Origin: Anatilimnocola aggregata
GTDB lineage: Bacteria; Planctomycetota; Planctomycetia; Pirellulales; Pirellulaceae
NCBI RefSeq assembly: GCF_007747655.1
Contig: NZ_CP036274.1
Location: 4,774,001 to 4,838,000, forward strand
Length of the DNA stretch: 64,000 bases
Reading direction: 5' to 3'
The notes beneath the pieces were generated by a model that searched no databases, was not told where the DNA came from, and saw only the letters and a list, made by a program, of their open reading frames with translations. Position numbers and translations under genes: made by a program. Shown piece by piece: positions 55,269 through 64,000 of this stretch. Positions within the stretch are counted from its first letter, which is position 1. Each line of letters begins with the position of its first letter.

Positions 55269-58028
55269 TTAGTCAACGTACAAAAACTCATTCATGCGGA
55301 ACAATACGCGGGCCAGCGAAGTGAGCGCCTGTTGCGGTCGTTCGTTGGCGGGCGTGGATGTAAGGTCGAATTCTTTTTCCAAAGCGGCGAACCAATCCCT
55401 GGTAGCAGCTTGTTCAATATCGGTTGGCGGGCGACCTAGCGTCAAGGCAAAGGCCCGCTCGGTTCGTGCGGATGGATCGGACGTTTCACGCACGAGCCGC
55501 TCGGCCAGTTTCGCGGCTTGCTGATTGACGAATTCGTTATTCAGCAGATACAGGGACTGCACCGTTGTGACCGAACTATCGCGGGCCGGTGTACTGGCGT
55601 TACGATCGGCACCGTCGAAGGTGGCAAAGAACGGGATGTTGTTCAAACGAGCCGTCATCAGGTACACACTGCGGCGATTGCTGTCGTAGCGATCGCGAAA
55701 CGGATGATGCTGCGTGAAGCCCCACTTGTCGACAGGTGGGAATGGATGCGGGTCGCGTGGCATGGTGCTATCGAGTTGACCGCTGATCGCCAGCAGCGAA
55801 TCTCGCAGCGACTCGGCATCCAGGCGGTGACGCGAATAGCGCCAGTGATAATCGTTATTCGGATCCTGGCTGAGCGCTGCGGCCGGCAATGCCTGGCCAA
55901 GTGGCGGGACCGAAGCCAGTTGATAGGTGTTGCTGAGCATGATCGTCCGATGCAACCGCTTGAGGGACCAACCGTCTTGGTGGAAGCGAGTGGCAAGCCA
56001 ATCGAGCAACTGCGGATGCGTTGGCGGCTGACCGCGAGCACCGAAGTCGCTCGGCGTCTTCACTAGTCCCGAACCAAAGTGGTACTGCCACACTCGATTG
56101 ACCATCACGCGCGGAGTAAGTGGATTCTTGGTATCGGTCAGCCATCCGGCCAATTGCAGGCGGCCACTTTGCTCGGCCTGTTGTTCGTCCAACATCTGCC
56201 CACCGAGCACATCCAAAAACTTCCGCGGCACCTGGTCGCCTGGCTTGTCGGGCTCGCCGCGCAATCGGACATGAGCATCTTTCGGCTTGGCATCGGCCAT
56301 TGCATAAGCGACTTGCGAACCGGGCTTACCGTTCTCGACTAGCGGAACAAAGTCGCGCGGCTTCTTATCGAGTTCAATCCCAGGAAACGGATAGCGCGTG
56401 CTGGCGAAGAAACCATACAGCCCGTAGTAGTCCTCGTTCGAAATGGGATCGAACTTGTGATCGTGGCAACGAGCACAACTGATCGACAGTCCCAAGACCG
56501 TGCGGCCCAGGTTTTCAATCGTATCTTCAATTGTCAGATGCTGCGGGTAGTTGTCGACGAGCGAACCAAACCGCCGGGAACTCGCCAGGTAACCGGTGGC
56601 GATAATCTGTTCGTTGCGTTGGGAATCGTTCGTGGCCGGCATCAGGTCGCCGGCAATTTGCTCGCGGACAAATTGGTCGTAGGGCTTATCGGCGTTGAGC
56701 GAATCGATGATGTAATTGCGATACAGATAAAGCTGCGGAACCGGATAGTCCGAGTTGTCTCCAGCTGTATCTGCATAACGCACGAGGTCCATCCAATGCC
56801 GCCCCCAGCGTTCACCGTAATGACGCGATGCGAGCAACCGATCGACGACCGTTTGCCACGCCTGCGGTGAGTCGTCGGCCAGGAAAGCGGCGATTTCTTC
56901 GGGCTGCGGCGGGAGGCCAGTCAAGTCGTAGGTTGCGCGGCGAATGAGTGTCCGCTTGTCGGCAGGCTGAATCGGCTGCAGTCCTCGGCGTTCCAATTCG
57001 GCGAGAATAAATCGGTCCAGGTCTCCTTGCGGCCAACTCGTATTGTTCACCTTTGGAGCGGGGGGATTCTCGATCGGCCTCAGCGACCAGAACTGCCGGG
57101 CAGCAGCCACGTCGATCTTCTTTTTCACATAGCGGGTGGCCTTGATCCGCGGATCTGGCGCACCAAGCAAAACCCACTTCTCCAAGTCGGCAATCTCGGC
57201 CGCTGCCAGTTTCTTCTCGGGCGGCATCTGCAAATCGTCCGCGTAGCGAATGGCCTTGATAAACAAGCTTTGGTCCAGATCTCCCGGCACAATGGCAGGC
57301 CCTGTGCTCCCCCCTTTACGTAGCGCAGCCCGCGAATCGACCAGCAAGTCTCCCTGCAGTTCCTTCGCCTCGGCCGAGTGGCATTCGTAGCAATGCTTGA
57401 CGAGTAAAGGACGAATGCGGCTTTCGAAGAAGGCGATATTCTCCGGCGTCAAATCGGCTGGGGAGCCATCGTGCTCGCCGCGCCAGATTTCGATTCCTGA
57501 AAAGTTTGCAGCGCCGCCTCGACTCGTGATTTGAATCGAACCCTCGTTGTTGTCGGCTTTGACATCGATCACGTACGGCCCAAGCCGATCCCAGTGTCCG
57601 GCGGAACCGCTTTGATAAAAGCGCAGCACGTCCTGGCCATTGATCGCGATGCGAAAGGTCTCGCTGTTGTTGTCTTCCCAGACGTAGACAAAAACGGAAT
57701 ACTTCCCGCTGGGCACGCCGCTGACGACGACTTTGTTGCCGCCCCAGCGACTGCTCCGGATCATCTTGGCACGATCGGGATCGGTCGGCGGGTTCAGCTT
57801 GACGTCTTGATTAGCAAACGACTTGTCGGTGCAGGCGAAGTTCGCAGGCTGATGGTCGGCGTCTTGCCCTTCCCAGGCGTGTCCATCGATCTTCACCGGC
57901 GGACCATTGAGATTCACTCCACGGTAGAACGTGGGGCGCAGATCTTCTGCAGCTGACAACGATCCGGCCAACAACGCCAGCAGCGCGCATGTCCATTGCC
58001 GGTGAGGAAGGCGAGCCATCGTCTGCAT
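55269..58028 (-). CDS. Planctomycete cytochrome-like/DUF1549/DUF1553 secreted protein
   Basis: About 919 residues from the ATG at 58028; 58019 and 58070 are alternatives. After a signal peptide (ALLALLAGSLSAAED) comes a malectin-like carbohydrate-binding type domain (about 30-190, WGGNKVVVSGVPSGKYSVFVYVWED). The cytochrome-like PSCyt1 domain follows with CYECH near 212 and MPPEKKLAAAEI, then DUF1549 with CARCHDHKFDP near 515 and DUF1553 (RVMVNRVWQYHFGSGLVKTPSDF). It is the largest of the three such proteins. Heme attachment at the two CxxCH motifs is inferred. It leads the operon with the DUF1501 gene. Confidence 0.92.
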   Translation of the reverse strand: MQTMARLPHRQWTCALLALLAGSLSAAEDLRPTFYRGVNLNGPPVKIDGHAWEGQDADHQPANFACTDKSFANQDVKLNPPTDPDRAKMIRSSRWGGNKVVVSGVPSGKYSVFVYVWEDNNSETFRIAINGQDVLRFYQSGSAGHWDRLGPYVIDVKADNNEGSIQITSRGGAANFSGIEIWRGEHDGSPADLTPENIAFFESRIRPLLVKHCYECHSAEAKELQGDLLVDSRAALRKGGSTGPAIVPGDLDQSLFIKAIRYADDLQMPPEKKLAAAEIADLEKWVLLGAPDPRIKATRYVKKKIDVAAARQFWSLRPIENPPAPKVNNTSWPQGDLDRFILAELERRGLQPIQPADKRTLIRRATYDLTGLPPQPEEIAAFLADDSPQAWQTVVDRLLASRHYGERWGRHWMDLVRYADTAGDNSDYPVPQLYLYRNYIIDSLNADKPYDQFVREQIAGDLMPATNDSQRNEQIIATGYLASSRRFGSLVDNYPQHLTIEDTIENLGRTVLGLSISCARCHDHKFDPISNEDYYGLYGFFASTRYPFPGIELDKKPRDFVPLVENGKPGSQVAYAMADAKPKDAHVRLRGEPDKPGDQVPRKFLDVLGGQMLDEQQAEQSGRLQLAGWLTDTKNPLTPRVMVNRVWQYHFGSGLVKTPSDFGARGQPPTHPQLLDWLATRFHQDGWSLKRLHRTIMLSNTYQLASVPPLGQALPAAALSQDPNNDYHWRYSRHRLDAESLRDSLLAISGQLDSTMPRDPHPFPPVDKWGFTQHHPFRDRYDSNRRSVYLMTARLNNIPFFATFDGADRNASTPARDSSVTTVQSLYLLNNEFVNQQAAKLAERLVRETSDPSARTERAFALTLGRPPTDIEQAATRDWFAALEKEFDLTSTPANERPQQALTSLARVLFRMNEFLYVD

Positions 58029-58175
58029 GCAAGTCGACCGGAGAGAGGATTCAGTTACCAACGAGGCCACTCATCGGGCGCGCTCGCCAGTATTTACTGC
58101 CCGTCTATCGTAGTCGTCGGCACTGCCCGCCAGCAAAAGAAACGGCCAATCAGGGAAGACCGTCCACCGCTGCAT

Positions 58176-58631
58176 TTACTCGGTCAGATTGAATTCTGGA
58201 GCATTGTTCGCCCCCTTTTTCACCTCAAACGTAAGCCCGGATTGGGTTGGCTCGAAATACTTGACCGGAATGACTGGATCGCCGGGCATCTTCTCGCCGG
58301 GTAATCCGCTGCCAACCTCACCGGGGCGGAGATCGCGGTCTGGCCCCCGGGCAGAGATCGCCACTTTGTGCGGGCCAATCAGCGCACCATCGGTGATCTC
58401 GAACGTGCCGAGCACGAACTTCCCTTGGGCATCGGTTAAACCAGAGGCACTACGCCCGCCACTTTCCGGAATGAACGTCACCATCGCCCCCACCAGCGGA
58501 AAATTTCGATAAGTGACTTTGCCCGCAACCGGTGCGCGTGGGGGACCAGAGTCAGTGCCACAGCCGATGACGGCAAACGAGACAAGTGCGCATAGCAGGG
58601 CTAAGAAACCAAACTTGCTTGGATTGGACAT
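58176..58631 (-). CDS. Small lipoprotein with carboxypeptidase-regulatory-like fold
   Basis: The 151-residue product has a lipoprotein signal ending VIGC with acylated Cys24. The mature part is a single Ig-like beta sandwich (VAGKVTYRNFPLVGAMVTFIPE, ASGLTDAQGKFVLGTF, GALIGPHKVAIS), a transthyretin-like module common in planctomycete surface proteins. It lies 93 bases after the DUF1559 gene on the same strand, the usual order, so the two are probably cotranscribed. No enzymatic residues are seen. Attachment to the membrane is inferred from the lipobox. Confidence 0.87.
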   Translation of the reverse strand: MSNPSKFGFLALLCALVSFAVIGCGTDSGPPRAPVAGKVTYRNFPLVGAMVTFIPESGGRSASGLTDAQGKFVLGTFEITDGALIGPHKVAISARGPDRDLRPGEVGSGLPGEKMPGDPVIPVKYFEPTQSGLTFEVKKGANNAPEFNLTE

Positions 58632-58723
58632 TGCTGTTGAATCTAAAGCGAAAAGGATGCGAGCGAACGTGGGAAAATTATGGCAGGAAGCTGGGCAGGA
58701 GTATGTTCAATGAACCGAGCTGG

Positions 58724-59839
58724 CTAGTTACTATTTACCTCGCCTCCTTGGCGGCTCCCCATTGCGTTATAGGTAACCATGGCGATGTTTTGACTCAGGA
58801 AGGTGACGCTGCCGTCGCATAGTGCAAACATGCTGCCGCCGGGATGATGACTTTGGAAGCCGCGCCCGCGCCAAGGTTGCCCCACAGTACAACCTGGACA
58901 GTAGAAAGACTTTTGCTCCATCGAGGGTAAAATGTTGAAATTAATCGGCAGACTGGTTCCATTCACGCTGCCTGTATACGTGAACCAGACCATATCGGTA
59001 CCGCCTCCAACCGACGAATTATGGCCGAGCAAGATGGTGTTACTCAGTCCGTCGATCACATTCGACATTTTGACCGCGGGCGTATTGTTGGAGTAATTGA
59101 AAATGCCGCGGTGCTGAAGGGGCGAACCTCCGGCACCACCGAATCCCGATGTTGGTTCCGGGCAATCCGGGCCCGCAGCCCCACCACCCGAGGTCTGGCT
59201 GCAACCGCCGCACCCGTAGGCTTTGCCGGTGGCCCCAATCGTGTAGTTCGACGTGTCGCCAACAATGAAGGCGTCTCCAAAACTTCCCAGATAGTGTGTC
59301 GGTCGCGTCAAAAAGGCATTCACGCCGGCCGTAACCGCTAAACTGCCGGTCCCATCATTGCAAGTAATGCCGGGAATCTGCCGATCGGGAAATGCTTTGC
59401 CCGCGTAAGGATCGGTTGAGCAGGTGAGCACCTTTAAATTAGCGTCGTGAGCCGCCTTCATGCTGACGCAGCAGACATTGGTGTTGACGTTGATCGCATC
59501 CGAGAGCGCCTGCTGCTCGATGAACGGCAGCACGCTGACAATCCAGCCCCAACCTTGGTTGGTTGTCGTTGCGGGCGGTCGTCCCGCCGGAAACGATCCA
59601 TGGGTGTCGTGGAAATTGTGCAATCCGAGCGCGAGTTGTTTCACGTTGTTCGAACAAGACGAGCGCCGGGCCGATTCGCGGGCCGATTGCACCGCAGGTA
59701 GCAGAAGTGCGACCAAGACACCAATGATGGCAATGACCACCAGCAGTTCCACCAGGGTGAAACCGCGACTATTTACCGGAGAGGAAATGCCCCGAGAGGA
59801 ATACATCCCGTTGCAGCCAACCGTTCGTGGATCAAGCAT
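58724..59839 (-). CDS. DUF1559 pseudopilin-like protein
   Basis: A type II secretion or type IV pilin-like N-terminus is followed by a DUF1559 (SBP_bac_10-type) domain; 371 residues from the ATG at 59839, which has GGAGGT just upstream. The prepilin peptidase site is RG|FTLVE with Gly26 and Glu31, then a hydrophobic helix ([19 protein letters not shown]). The family H-X9-DG motif is present near the end ([19 protein letters not shown]). Several Cys pairs and Gly-rich loops lie between. Planctomycetes have tens of such paralogs; the role is unknown. A 59971 start would add 44 unlikely residues. Confidence 0.92.
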   Translation of the reverse strand: MLDPRTVGCNGMYSSRGISSPVNSRGFTLVELLVVIAIIGVLVALLLPAVQSARESARRSSCSNNVKQLALGLHNFHDTHGSFPAGRPPATTTNQGWGWIVSVLPFIEQQALSDAINVNTNVCCVSMKAAHDANLKVLTCSTDPYAGKAFPDRQIPGITCNDGTGSLAVTAGVNAFLTRPTHYLGSFGDAFIVGDTSNYTIGATGKAYGCGGCSQTSGGGAAGPDCPEPTSGFGGAGGSPLQHRGIFNYSNNTPAVKMSNVIDGLSNTILLGHNSSVGGGTDMVWFTYTGSVNGTSLPINFNILPSMEQKSFYCPGCTVGQPWRGRGFQSHHPGGSMFALCDGSVTFLSQNIAMVTYNAMGSRQGGEVNSN

Positions 59840-59843
59840 GATC

Positions 59844-59849
59844 ACCTCC
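59844..59849 (-). promoter_or_regulatory. Strong ribosome binding site that fixes the DUF1559 start
   Basis: On the minus strand GGAGGT stands four bases before the ATG at 59839. It makes the upstream in-frame ATG at 59971 unnecessary. Confidence 0.75.
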
Positions 59850-60621
59850 GAAGTAAGAGCCGCCTCAGCCTGTGAATCTAAACACGAATCGTCTGGCGAC
59901 GCAAACCTGAGTTGGGGGGGATCGGCCTCGATTTGCATTATTTTTTGGCTCCGGCTGGCATAGCTGGTCACAAAGCAATCGATAGGGCAAAAGCCTGGCA
60001 GATCAATCCATACCTGCCGGCCTCTACTAATGTCAGTTGTGTTGGATTGCGATTCGTAATCGATTCTCTTCGTTCAAGAGATCAGCGACCCGATCGCAAC
60101 AGAGCAGATTCCAACTTTCGGCAGAGCAATTTGACCTTCCAGAGGTCGAAATGGGGCCGCCAACTGCGCGACGACCTGTCTAGTGGGCGACTGGTCGTCA
60201 AGTCGTGTGAAACTATCGAGAATTTGCTCCGTCTCTCCCAATAGGTGCTCATTTGACCTTTCCGCGGGGGCGGTTTCCGATAAGATTATCGGTTACAAGG
60301 ATGACGGTTTTCTCGCAGCGATTGCCCGAACTAGGGCCCCTCGAACAGCATCTTGAGGATGCGGTTTGGCAGGGCCAGTTTTCCAGTTGGGCACCGTCGT
60401 TGCGTGGCCGGCCCTGTTTTCGCCAGACAGGGCCTGCTCGATCTGCCCCGCTGCGGTTCTGCCAATTCGCGTTAACTCTCGTGGGCTATACGAGTTAGCG
60501 GTAGCGGCAGCCACCTTCATCTGGGGTGTGCTATTGGATGGCGTTTATGTGTACACTGGATTGATTCGGCCCAGCGCATTGCTGGTTCGATGTTTTTGCG
60601 TCGTGTTTTCTAGGTGCAGTT
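59850..60621. other. Divergent intergenic region between the DUF1559 gene and fusA
   Basis: About 770 bases without a supported gene. It should hold the fusA promoter and leader. A frame at 60253-60498 shows an amino-acid mix unlike a known protein. A weak stem (GACGACC / GGTCGTC near 60165-60198) is the only structure noticed. Confidence 0.4.
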
Positions 60622-62748
60622 ATGGATCTGACAAAAGTTCGCAACTTCGGTATTTCGGCTCACATCGACTCGGGTAAGACGACCCTCAGCGAGCGGATCC
60701 TGTTCTACTCTGGCCGCATCCACAAGATCGAAGAGGTCAAGGGTGGCGGCGACGGCGCGACCATGGACCATATGGAGCTGGAAAAAGAACGCGGTATCAC
60801 CATTACCAGCGCGGCGACGCACTTGGAATGGAACGACCCGGCGTTTCCTGGCGATGAGAACCACATGCACATCATGAACCTCATCGACACGCCCGGACAC
60901 GTGGACTTCACCATCGAAGTCGAACGCAGTTTGCGCGTGCTCGACGGCGCTGTGCTCGTGCTGTGCGCGGTCGGTGGCGTGCAATCGCAATCGATGACGG
61001 TCGATCGCCAGATGAAGCGATACCACATTCCGCGCATTGCGTTCATCAACAAGATGGACCGCACCGGCGCTCGTCCGCTCGCGATCCTCGACGATCTGCG
61101 CAGCAAATTGAATGCGAACCCGGTGCTCATTCAGTACCCAATGGGTGGCGGCGAAACCTTTGCCGGCGTCATCGATATGGTTACGCAAAAGGCCTTCTTC
61201 TTTGATGGTCCGAAGGGTGAAGTCGTTCGTGAGGAAGCGATTCCTGCCGAATATGAAGCCCCGGTCAAAGAATGGCGTCACAAGATGCTCGAAGCGCTGG
61301 CGATGTACAGCGACGAATTGATGGAAATCCTGCTCAGCGAGCAGGAACCGCCAATTCAGTTGGTGTACGACACCATCAAGAAGGCGACCCAACAGCAGGG
61401 CATGACTCCGGTCATGGTCGGCTCGGCTTATAAGAACAAGGGTGTGCAGCTGCTGCTCGACGCGATCGTTCGCTACTTGCCTTCACCGCTCGAACGCGAC
61501 CTGACGGCCAAGAAGTGGGACAATCCGACGGAGACGATGGGTCTGAAGCCAGATCCAAATGCCCCGTTCGTCGGCATGGCGTTCAAGATTGTCGAAGATC
61601 CCTTCGGTCAGTTGACCTTCTTGCGTATCTATCAAGGTACGATCAAGAAGGGCGAGTTTTACTACAACCAACGTACGCAGAAAAAAGACCGTTTCAGCCA
61701 AATCGTCAAGATGCACGCCAATAAGCGTGAAGTTGTGGACGGGGCCGAAGCGGGCGATATCGTCGCGATCACGGGCATCGACTGTGCGAGCGGCGATACC
61801 TATGCGTCCGAAAACAAGTATTGCTCGCTGGAAAGCATGTTCGTCCCCGAACCGGTGATTAAGGTCGCCGTGACGCCGACGAGCCGTGCAGATGCGGACA
61901 AGATGAGCAAAGCCCTCCAACGCTTCCGTAAGGAAGACCCGACCTTCCGCGTCTTCAACGACGAGGAAACCAGCGAGACGATCATCGCGGGTATGGGTGA
62001 GTTGCACCTCGATATTTACGTCGAACGCATTCGCCGTGAATACAAGGTGGAACTGGAAGTTGGTGCGCCGAAGGTCAGCTACCGTGAATCGCCAACTCGC
62101 AAGTACGAATACAACTACAAGCACAAGAAGCAAACCGGTGGTTCGGGCCAATACGGCCACGTCGTCGGTTACTTCGAACCGCTGCCAGATGACTCGACCG
62201 AGAACTTCGTCTTCGATTGGAAAGTGACCGGTGGTCGCATTCCAGGTGAATTCGAAAGCTCGATCGAAAAGGGTTTCCGGGCGCTCCTGAACAAGGGTCC
62301 GCTTGCCGAATACCCGATTGTCGGTCTGCACGTAGTCGTCACCGATGGTTCGTACCACGATGTGGATAGCTCGGATCGTGCTTTCCAAATCACGGCCCAG
62401 GACTGTCTGCGGACGCACTTCATCGATACCAAGCCGGCGATTCTCGAACCGATCATGAAGGTCGAAATCGAGTGCCCGGAAAACTATCAGGGTGATGTGA
62501 CTGGCGACGTGAACCGCCGCCGTGGCATCGTCATGAACAGCGACACTCGCGAAGGAGTCTGCCAGATTCTGGCCGAAGTCCCGCTGTCAGAAGTGTTCGG
62601 TTACGCGACCGACATCCGCAGCATGACGAAGGGCCAAGGTACCTTCACGATGGAACTCGCCGCCTATCGCAAGGCTCCGAGCAATGTTCAGGAAGAGATC
62701 ATCGCCGAAAAGAAGAAGAACTCGAAGCAGCTTGTCGGCGCTAAGTAA
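60622..62748 (+). CDS. fusA: Elongation factor G
   Basis: A translational GTPase of 708 residues that moves tRNA and mRNA on the ribosome. G1 is AHIDSGKTT (13-21), G2 is RGITI with the preceding KGGGDGATMDHMELEKE, G3 is DTPGHVDF and G4 is NKMD. Domains II to V follow (GELHLDIYVERIRREY, YNYKHKKQTGGSGQYGHV, GYATDIRSMTKGQGTFTME). The extra residues between G1 and G2 (VKGGGDGATMD) match mitochondrial and spd-type EF-G rather than the E. coli form; this subtype call is inference. It has no neighbouring rpsL, rpsG or tuf, and a strong terminator follows. Confidence 0.95.
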   Translation: MDLTKVRNFGISAHIDSGKTTLSERILFYSGRIHKIEEVKGGGDGATMDHMELEKERGITITSAATHLEWNDPAFPGDENHMHIMNLIDTPGHVDFTIEVERSLRVLDGAVLVLCAVGGVQSQSMTVDRQMKRYHIPRIAFINKMDRTGARPLAILDDLRSKLNANPVLIQYPMGGGETFAGVIDMVTQKAFFFDGPKGEVVREEAIPAEYEAPVKEWRHKMLEALAMYSDELMEILLSEQEPPIQLVYDTIKKATQQQGMTPVMVGSAYKNKGVQLLLDAIVRYLPSPLERDLTAKKWDNPTETMGLKPDPNAPFVGMAFKIVEDPFGQLTFLRIYQGTIKKGEFYYNQRTQKKDRFSQIVKMHANKREVVDGAEAGDIVAITGIDCASGDTYASENKYCSLESMFVPEPVIKVAVTPTSRADADKMSKALQRFRKEDPTFRVFNDEETSETIIAGMGELHLDIYVERIRREYKVELEVGAPKVSYRESPTRKYEYNYKHKKQTGGSGQYGHVVGYFEPLPDDSTENFVFDWKVTGGRIPGEFESSIEKGFRALLNKGPLAEYPIVGLHVVVTDGSYHDVDSSDRAFQITAQDCLRTHFIDTKPAILEPIMKVEIECPENYQGDVTGDVNRRRGIVMNSDTREGVCQILAEVPLSEVFGYATDIRSMTKGQGTFTMELAAYRKAPSNVQEEIIAEKKKNSKQLVGAK

Positions 62749-62757
62749 CACTCGTAG

Positions 62758-62778
62758 GCGAGTCATTCCATGACTCGC
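62758..62778. repeat. Small stem-loop after fusA
   Basis: GCGAGTCA, TTCCA and TGACTCGC pair perfectly over eight bases, ten bases past the fusA stop and before the main terminator. It may help protect the 3' end of the transcript. Confidence 0.6.
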
Positions 62779-62791
62779 ACACAAATAACTC

Positions 62792-62826
62792 GGGCCAGGT
62801 AGTGATGAACTACCTGGCCCTTTTTT
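62792..62826 (+). terminator. Rho-independent terminator of fusA
   Basis: GGGCCAGGTAGT at 62792-62803 pairs perfectly with ACTACCTGGCCC at 62809-62820 around a GATGA loop, and six T residues follow directly. This is a complete 12-bp intrinsic terminator, the clearest of the window. Confidence 0.94.
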
Positions 62827-62877
62827 ATGCCTTCAACATCCTGAGGTCGAAGTTTATGGCAACTTCGTGGCAGGAAA

Positions 62878-63612
62878 TTACTTCAGGTCGCGAATGCGGA
62901 TGTTTTTGAACTCGGTCCACATGGGCTTGCCGGCGTGCAACTGCAACGCGAGAACCCCTTCCGTCAGGGCCAACTCGGGATGATTATCAGTGAAATCGAG
63001 AACCAACCGGTCGTTGAGATAGTGTTGGATGTGCTTCCCCTTGGCGATGATGACAACGTCATTCCAATCGTCGAGCTTGACTAACTTTCCGAAGGAAGCT
63101 TGATCGATTAAGTCAGCCTTAATGACCTTCTTGCCATCCGATTCCCAGGTCGCTTGTTCGCCCACAAGGCAGATGCGTCCGCGTTTGCCACCTTCGTCGT
63201 AGATAAAACCGGCGACGTTGGGCAGCTTGTTCTCGTTACGGAGTTCGTGCTGGTAACCGCGGACGACCCAGTTGTTGTTCACCTTGCCTTCGGTGATGTG
63301 CTTGGAGCGATACTGGACGCCCGAGTTGTTGGTGTTGCTGCACCGGAACGAAAAACGCAGCTCAAAATCATTGAGCTTGCCATCCTTCCAAATGATGAAG
63401 GTGTTCCCCTTAGCCGGAACTTCGGCGGTGGTCTCACCGCGGATTACGCCATCCTTAACGCTCCAGAGCTTGGGGTCGCCGTCCCACCCAGTGAGATCTT
63501 TTCCGTTAAAAAGTGACCGCATGCCCGCTGTTTCAGCTGGAGCAGTGGTCGCACCATCCGGCGCTGCGGCCGGAATGAGCGTTGCCAGAGCGAGTAACAA
63601 GTTCGAGAGCAT
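62878..63612 (-). CDS. DUF1080 (3-keto-disaccharide hydrolase-like) secreted protein
   Basis: From the ATG at 63612 (preceded by GGAGAAGGAA), the protein is 244 residues with a signal peptide (MLSNLLLALATLIPAAAPDG). The single domain is the DUF1080 concanavalin-like sandwich: SLFNGKDLTGWDGDPKLWSV, DFELRFSFRCSNTNNSGVQYRS, NDVVIIAKGKHIQHYLNDRLV and the end FKNIRIRDLK. The family includes enzymes that cleave 3-keto-glycosides, but specific residues cannot be assigned here. A start at 63738 would add 42 residues and overlap the upstream gene's stop. It follows the fusA terminator on the opposite strand. Confidence 0.9.
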   Translation of the reverse strand: MLSNLLLALATLIPAAAPDGATTAPAETAGMRSLFNGKDLTGWDGDPKLWSVKDGVIRGETTAEVPAKGNTFIIWKDGKLNDFELRFSFRCSNTNNSGVQYRSKHITEGKVNNNWVVRGYQHELRNENKLPNVAGFIYDEGGKRGRICLVGEQATWESDGKKVIKADLIDQASFGKLVKLDDWNDVVIIAKGKHIQHYLNDRLVLDFTDNHPELALTEGVLALQLHAGKPMWTEFKNIRIRDLK

Positions 63613-63737
63613 TTCCTTCTCCGTGAATAGATGAACGTAATTTGTTAAACCGAAATCGCCTAACCGAAGGCCAGCTACGCATTTTACCCACAATAAGTTG
63701 CCGTAGGGAATTCGCCCTTCAGCTCCATGGTCGATCA

Positions 63738-64000
63738 TTAGTCTCGGTGGACACCGTAAAGTTTAGCGACGTCTGCGACGAAGAGGCGATGCTTTTCAGG
63801 AACTGCTCCTTGCCAGCGCTGGAGAAAATCAGCGAACGATTCTTTGGCAGGAGGAGGCAATGAATTGAGCCAGCGGATTGCTTCCCAGCGCGTTGGCTGT
63901 TCTTCGAAGTAAGAGAGGAGGACAACCGCCATTGCTCCATTCAACTCGCGATCGGTAGCTGTCTTGCGAAGTTGAGCCTCGTGATCGCGATAGAAAGCGG
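63738..64000 (-). CDS. Unidentified protein, 5' end outside the window
   Basis: The frame ending in a TAA at 63738-63740 stays open to the window edge (at least 87 codons) and reads AFYRDHEAQLRKTATDRELN, then a hydrophilic segment with EEQPTRWEAIRWLNSLPP and FADFLQRWQGAVPEKHR. The composition with alternating Trp and charged residues looks like a genuine helical protein. A TTG at 63945-63943 and an ATG at 63933-63931 are internal. I do not recognise a family. It lies 125 bases upstream of the DUF1080 gene on the same strand. Confidence 0.6.
   Translation of the reverse strand, partial: AFYRDHEAQLRKTATDRELNGAMAVVLLSYFEEQPTRWEAIRWLNSLPPPAKESFADFLQRWQGAVPEKHRLFVADVAKLYGVHRD

Noticed and set aside
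60253-60498. Plus-strand frame before fusA
   Set aside because: Arg/Pro/Ser-rich translation without a family signature, and no ribosome site; more likely leader sequence.
61483-62418. 311-codon minus-strand frame opposite fusA
   Set aside because: The plus strand encodes EF-G with all motifs intact, so this is a shadow frame.
1-64000. tRNA, rRNA and CRISPR features
   Set aside because: I scanned the intergenic stretches for T-loop motifs, rRNA signatures and regularly spaced direct repeats and saw none; small RNAs could still be missed by eye.

Overview
The window looks like chromosomal DNA of a Planctomycetota bacterium, probably order Pirellulales. The evidence is three DUF1549/DUF1553 plus DUF1501 gene pairs with planctomycete-type cytochrome-like motifs, a DUF1559 pseudopilin-like protein, a DUF1080 (3-keto-disaccharide hydrolase) protein, a CehA/McbA metallohydrolase and an EF-G of the spirochaete/planctomycete/mitochondrial type. 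The DNA is moderately GC-rich and genes sit on both strands in short operons. I found no rRNA, tRNA, CRISPR array or intact insertion sequence.

Layout. 0-5.4 kb: the edge of an unidentified gene, a secreted CehA-like protein, a TrpG/PabA amidotransferase overlapping moeA, and an FHA protein. 5.4-9.0 kb: a three-gene membrane module of one MotA/TolQ/ExbB-like subunit with a zinc ribbon and two short-tailed paralogous B-type subunits. 9.4-16.6 kb: ftsK with a thioesterase gene, then pstSCAB. 16.7-19.2 kb: a GDSL hydrolase, a small membrane protein and a DUF4241 protein. 19.3-26.6 kb: ftsH, dxr-rseP (overlapping), queF and an aquaglyceroporin. 27.6-31.8 kb: a large GH38/57-like protein, cmk and plsC. 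31.8-35.6 kb: trxB and a membrane pyrophosphatase with a large insertion. 36.2-41.8 kb: a ketosynthase-like protein lacking two catalytic residues, a membrane-anchored hypothetical, larC and an M14 carboxypeptidase. 41.8-59.8 kb: a run of secreted planctomycete-specific proteins (WD40, three DUF1549/DUF1501 pairs, an esterase, a phytanoyl-CoA dioxygenase-like enzyme, a lipoprotein and a DUF1559 pseudopilin), interrupted by an LptF/LptG permease. 60.6-64 kb: fusA with a textbook terminator, a DUF1080 protein and the edge of another gene.

How the genes relate. Most of the window is housekeeping: translation, the CMP, phospholipid, isoprenoid, queuosine and molybdenum-cofactor pathways, phosphate uptake, and envelope proteolysis by FtsH and RseP. 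The accessory part is dominated by exported proteins with Tat-like or Sec signals. The most unusual items are the one-A/two-B MotA/ExbB-like module, whose two B subunits align at residue 18 as Asp versus Ser; a pair of diverged roughly 290-bp intergenic elements 20 kb apart in opposite orientation; paired perfect inverted repeats next to one of them; and the ketosynthase-like protein with Cys to Glu and His to Asn changes.
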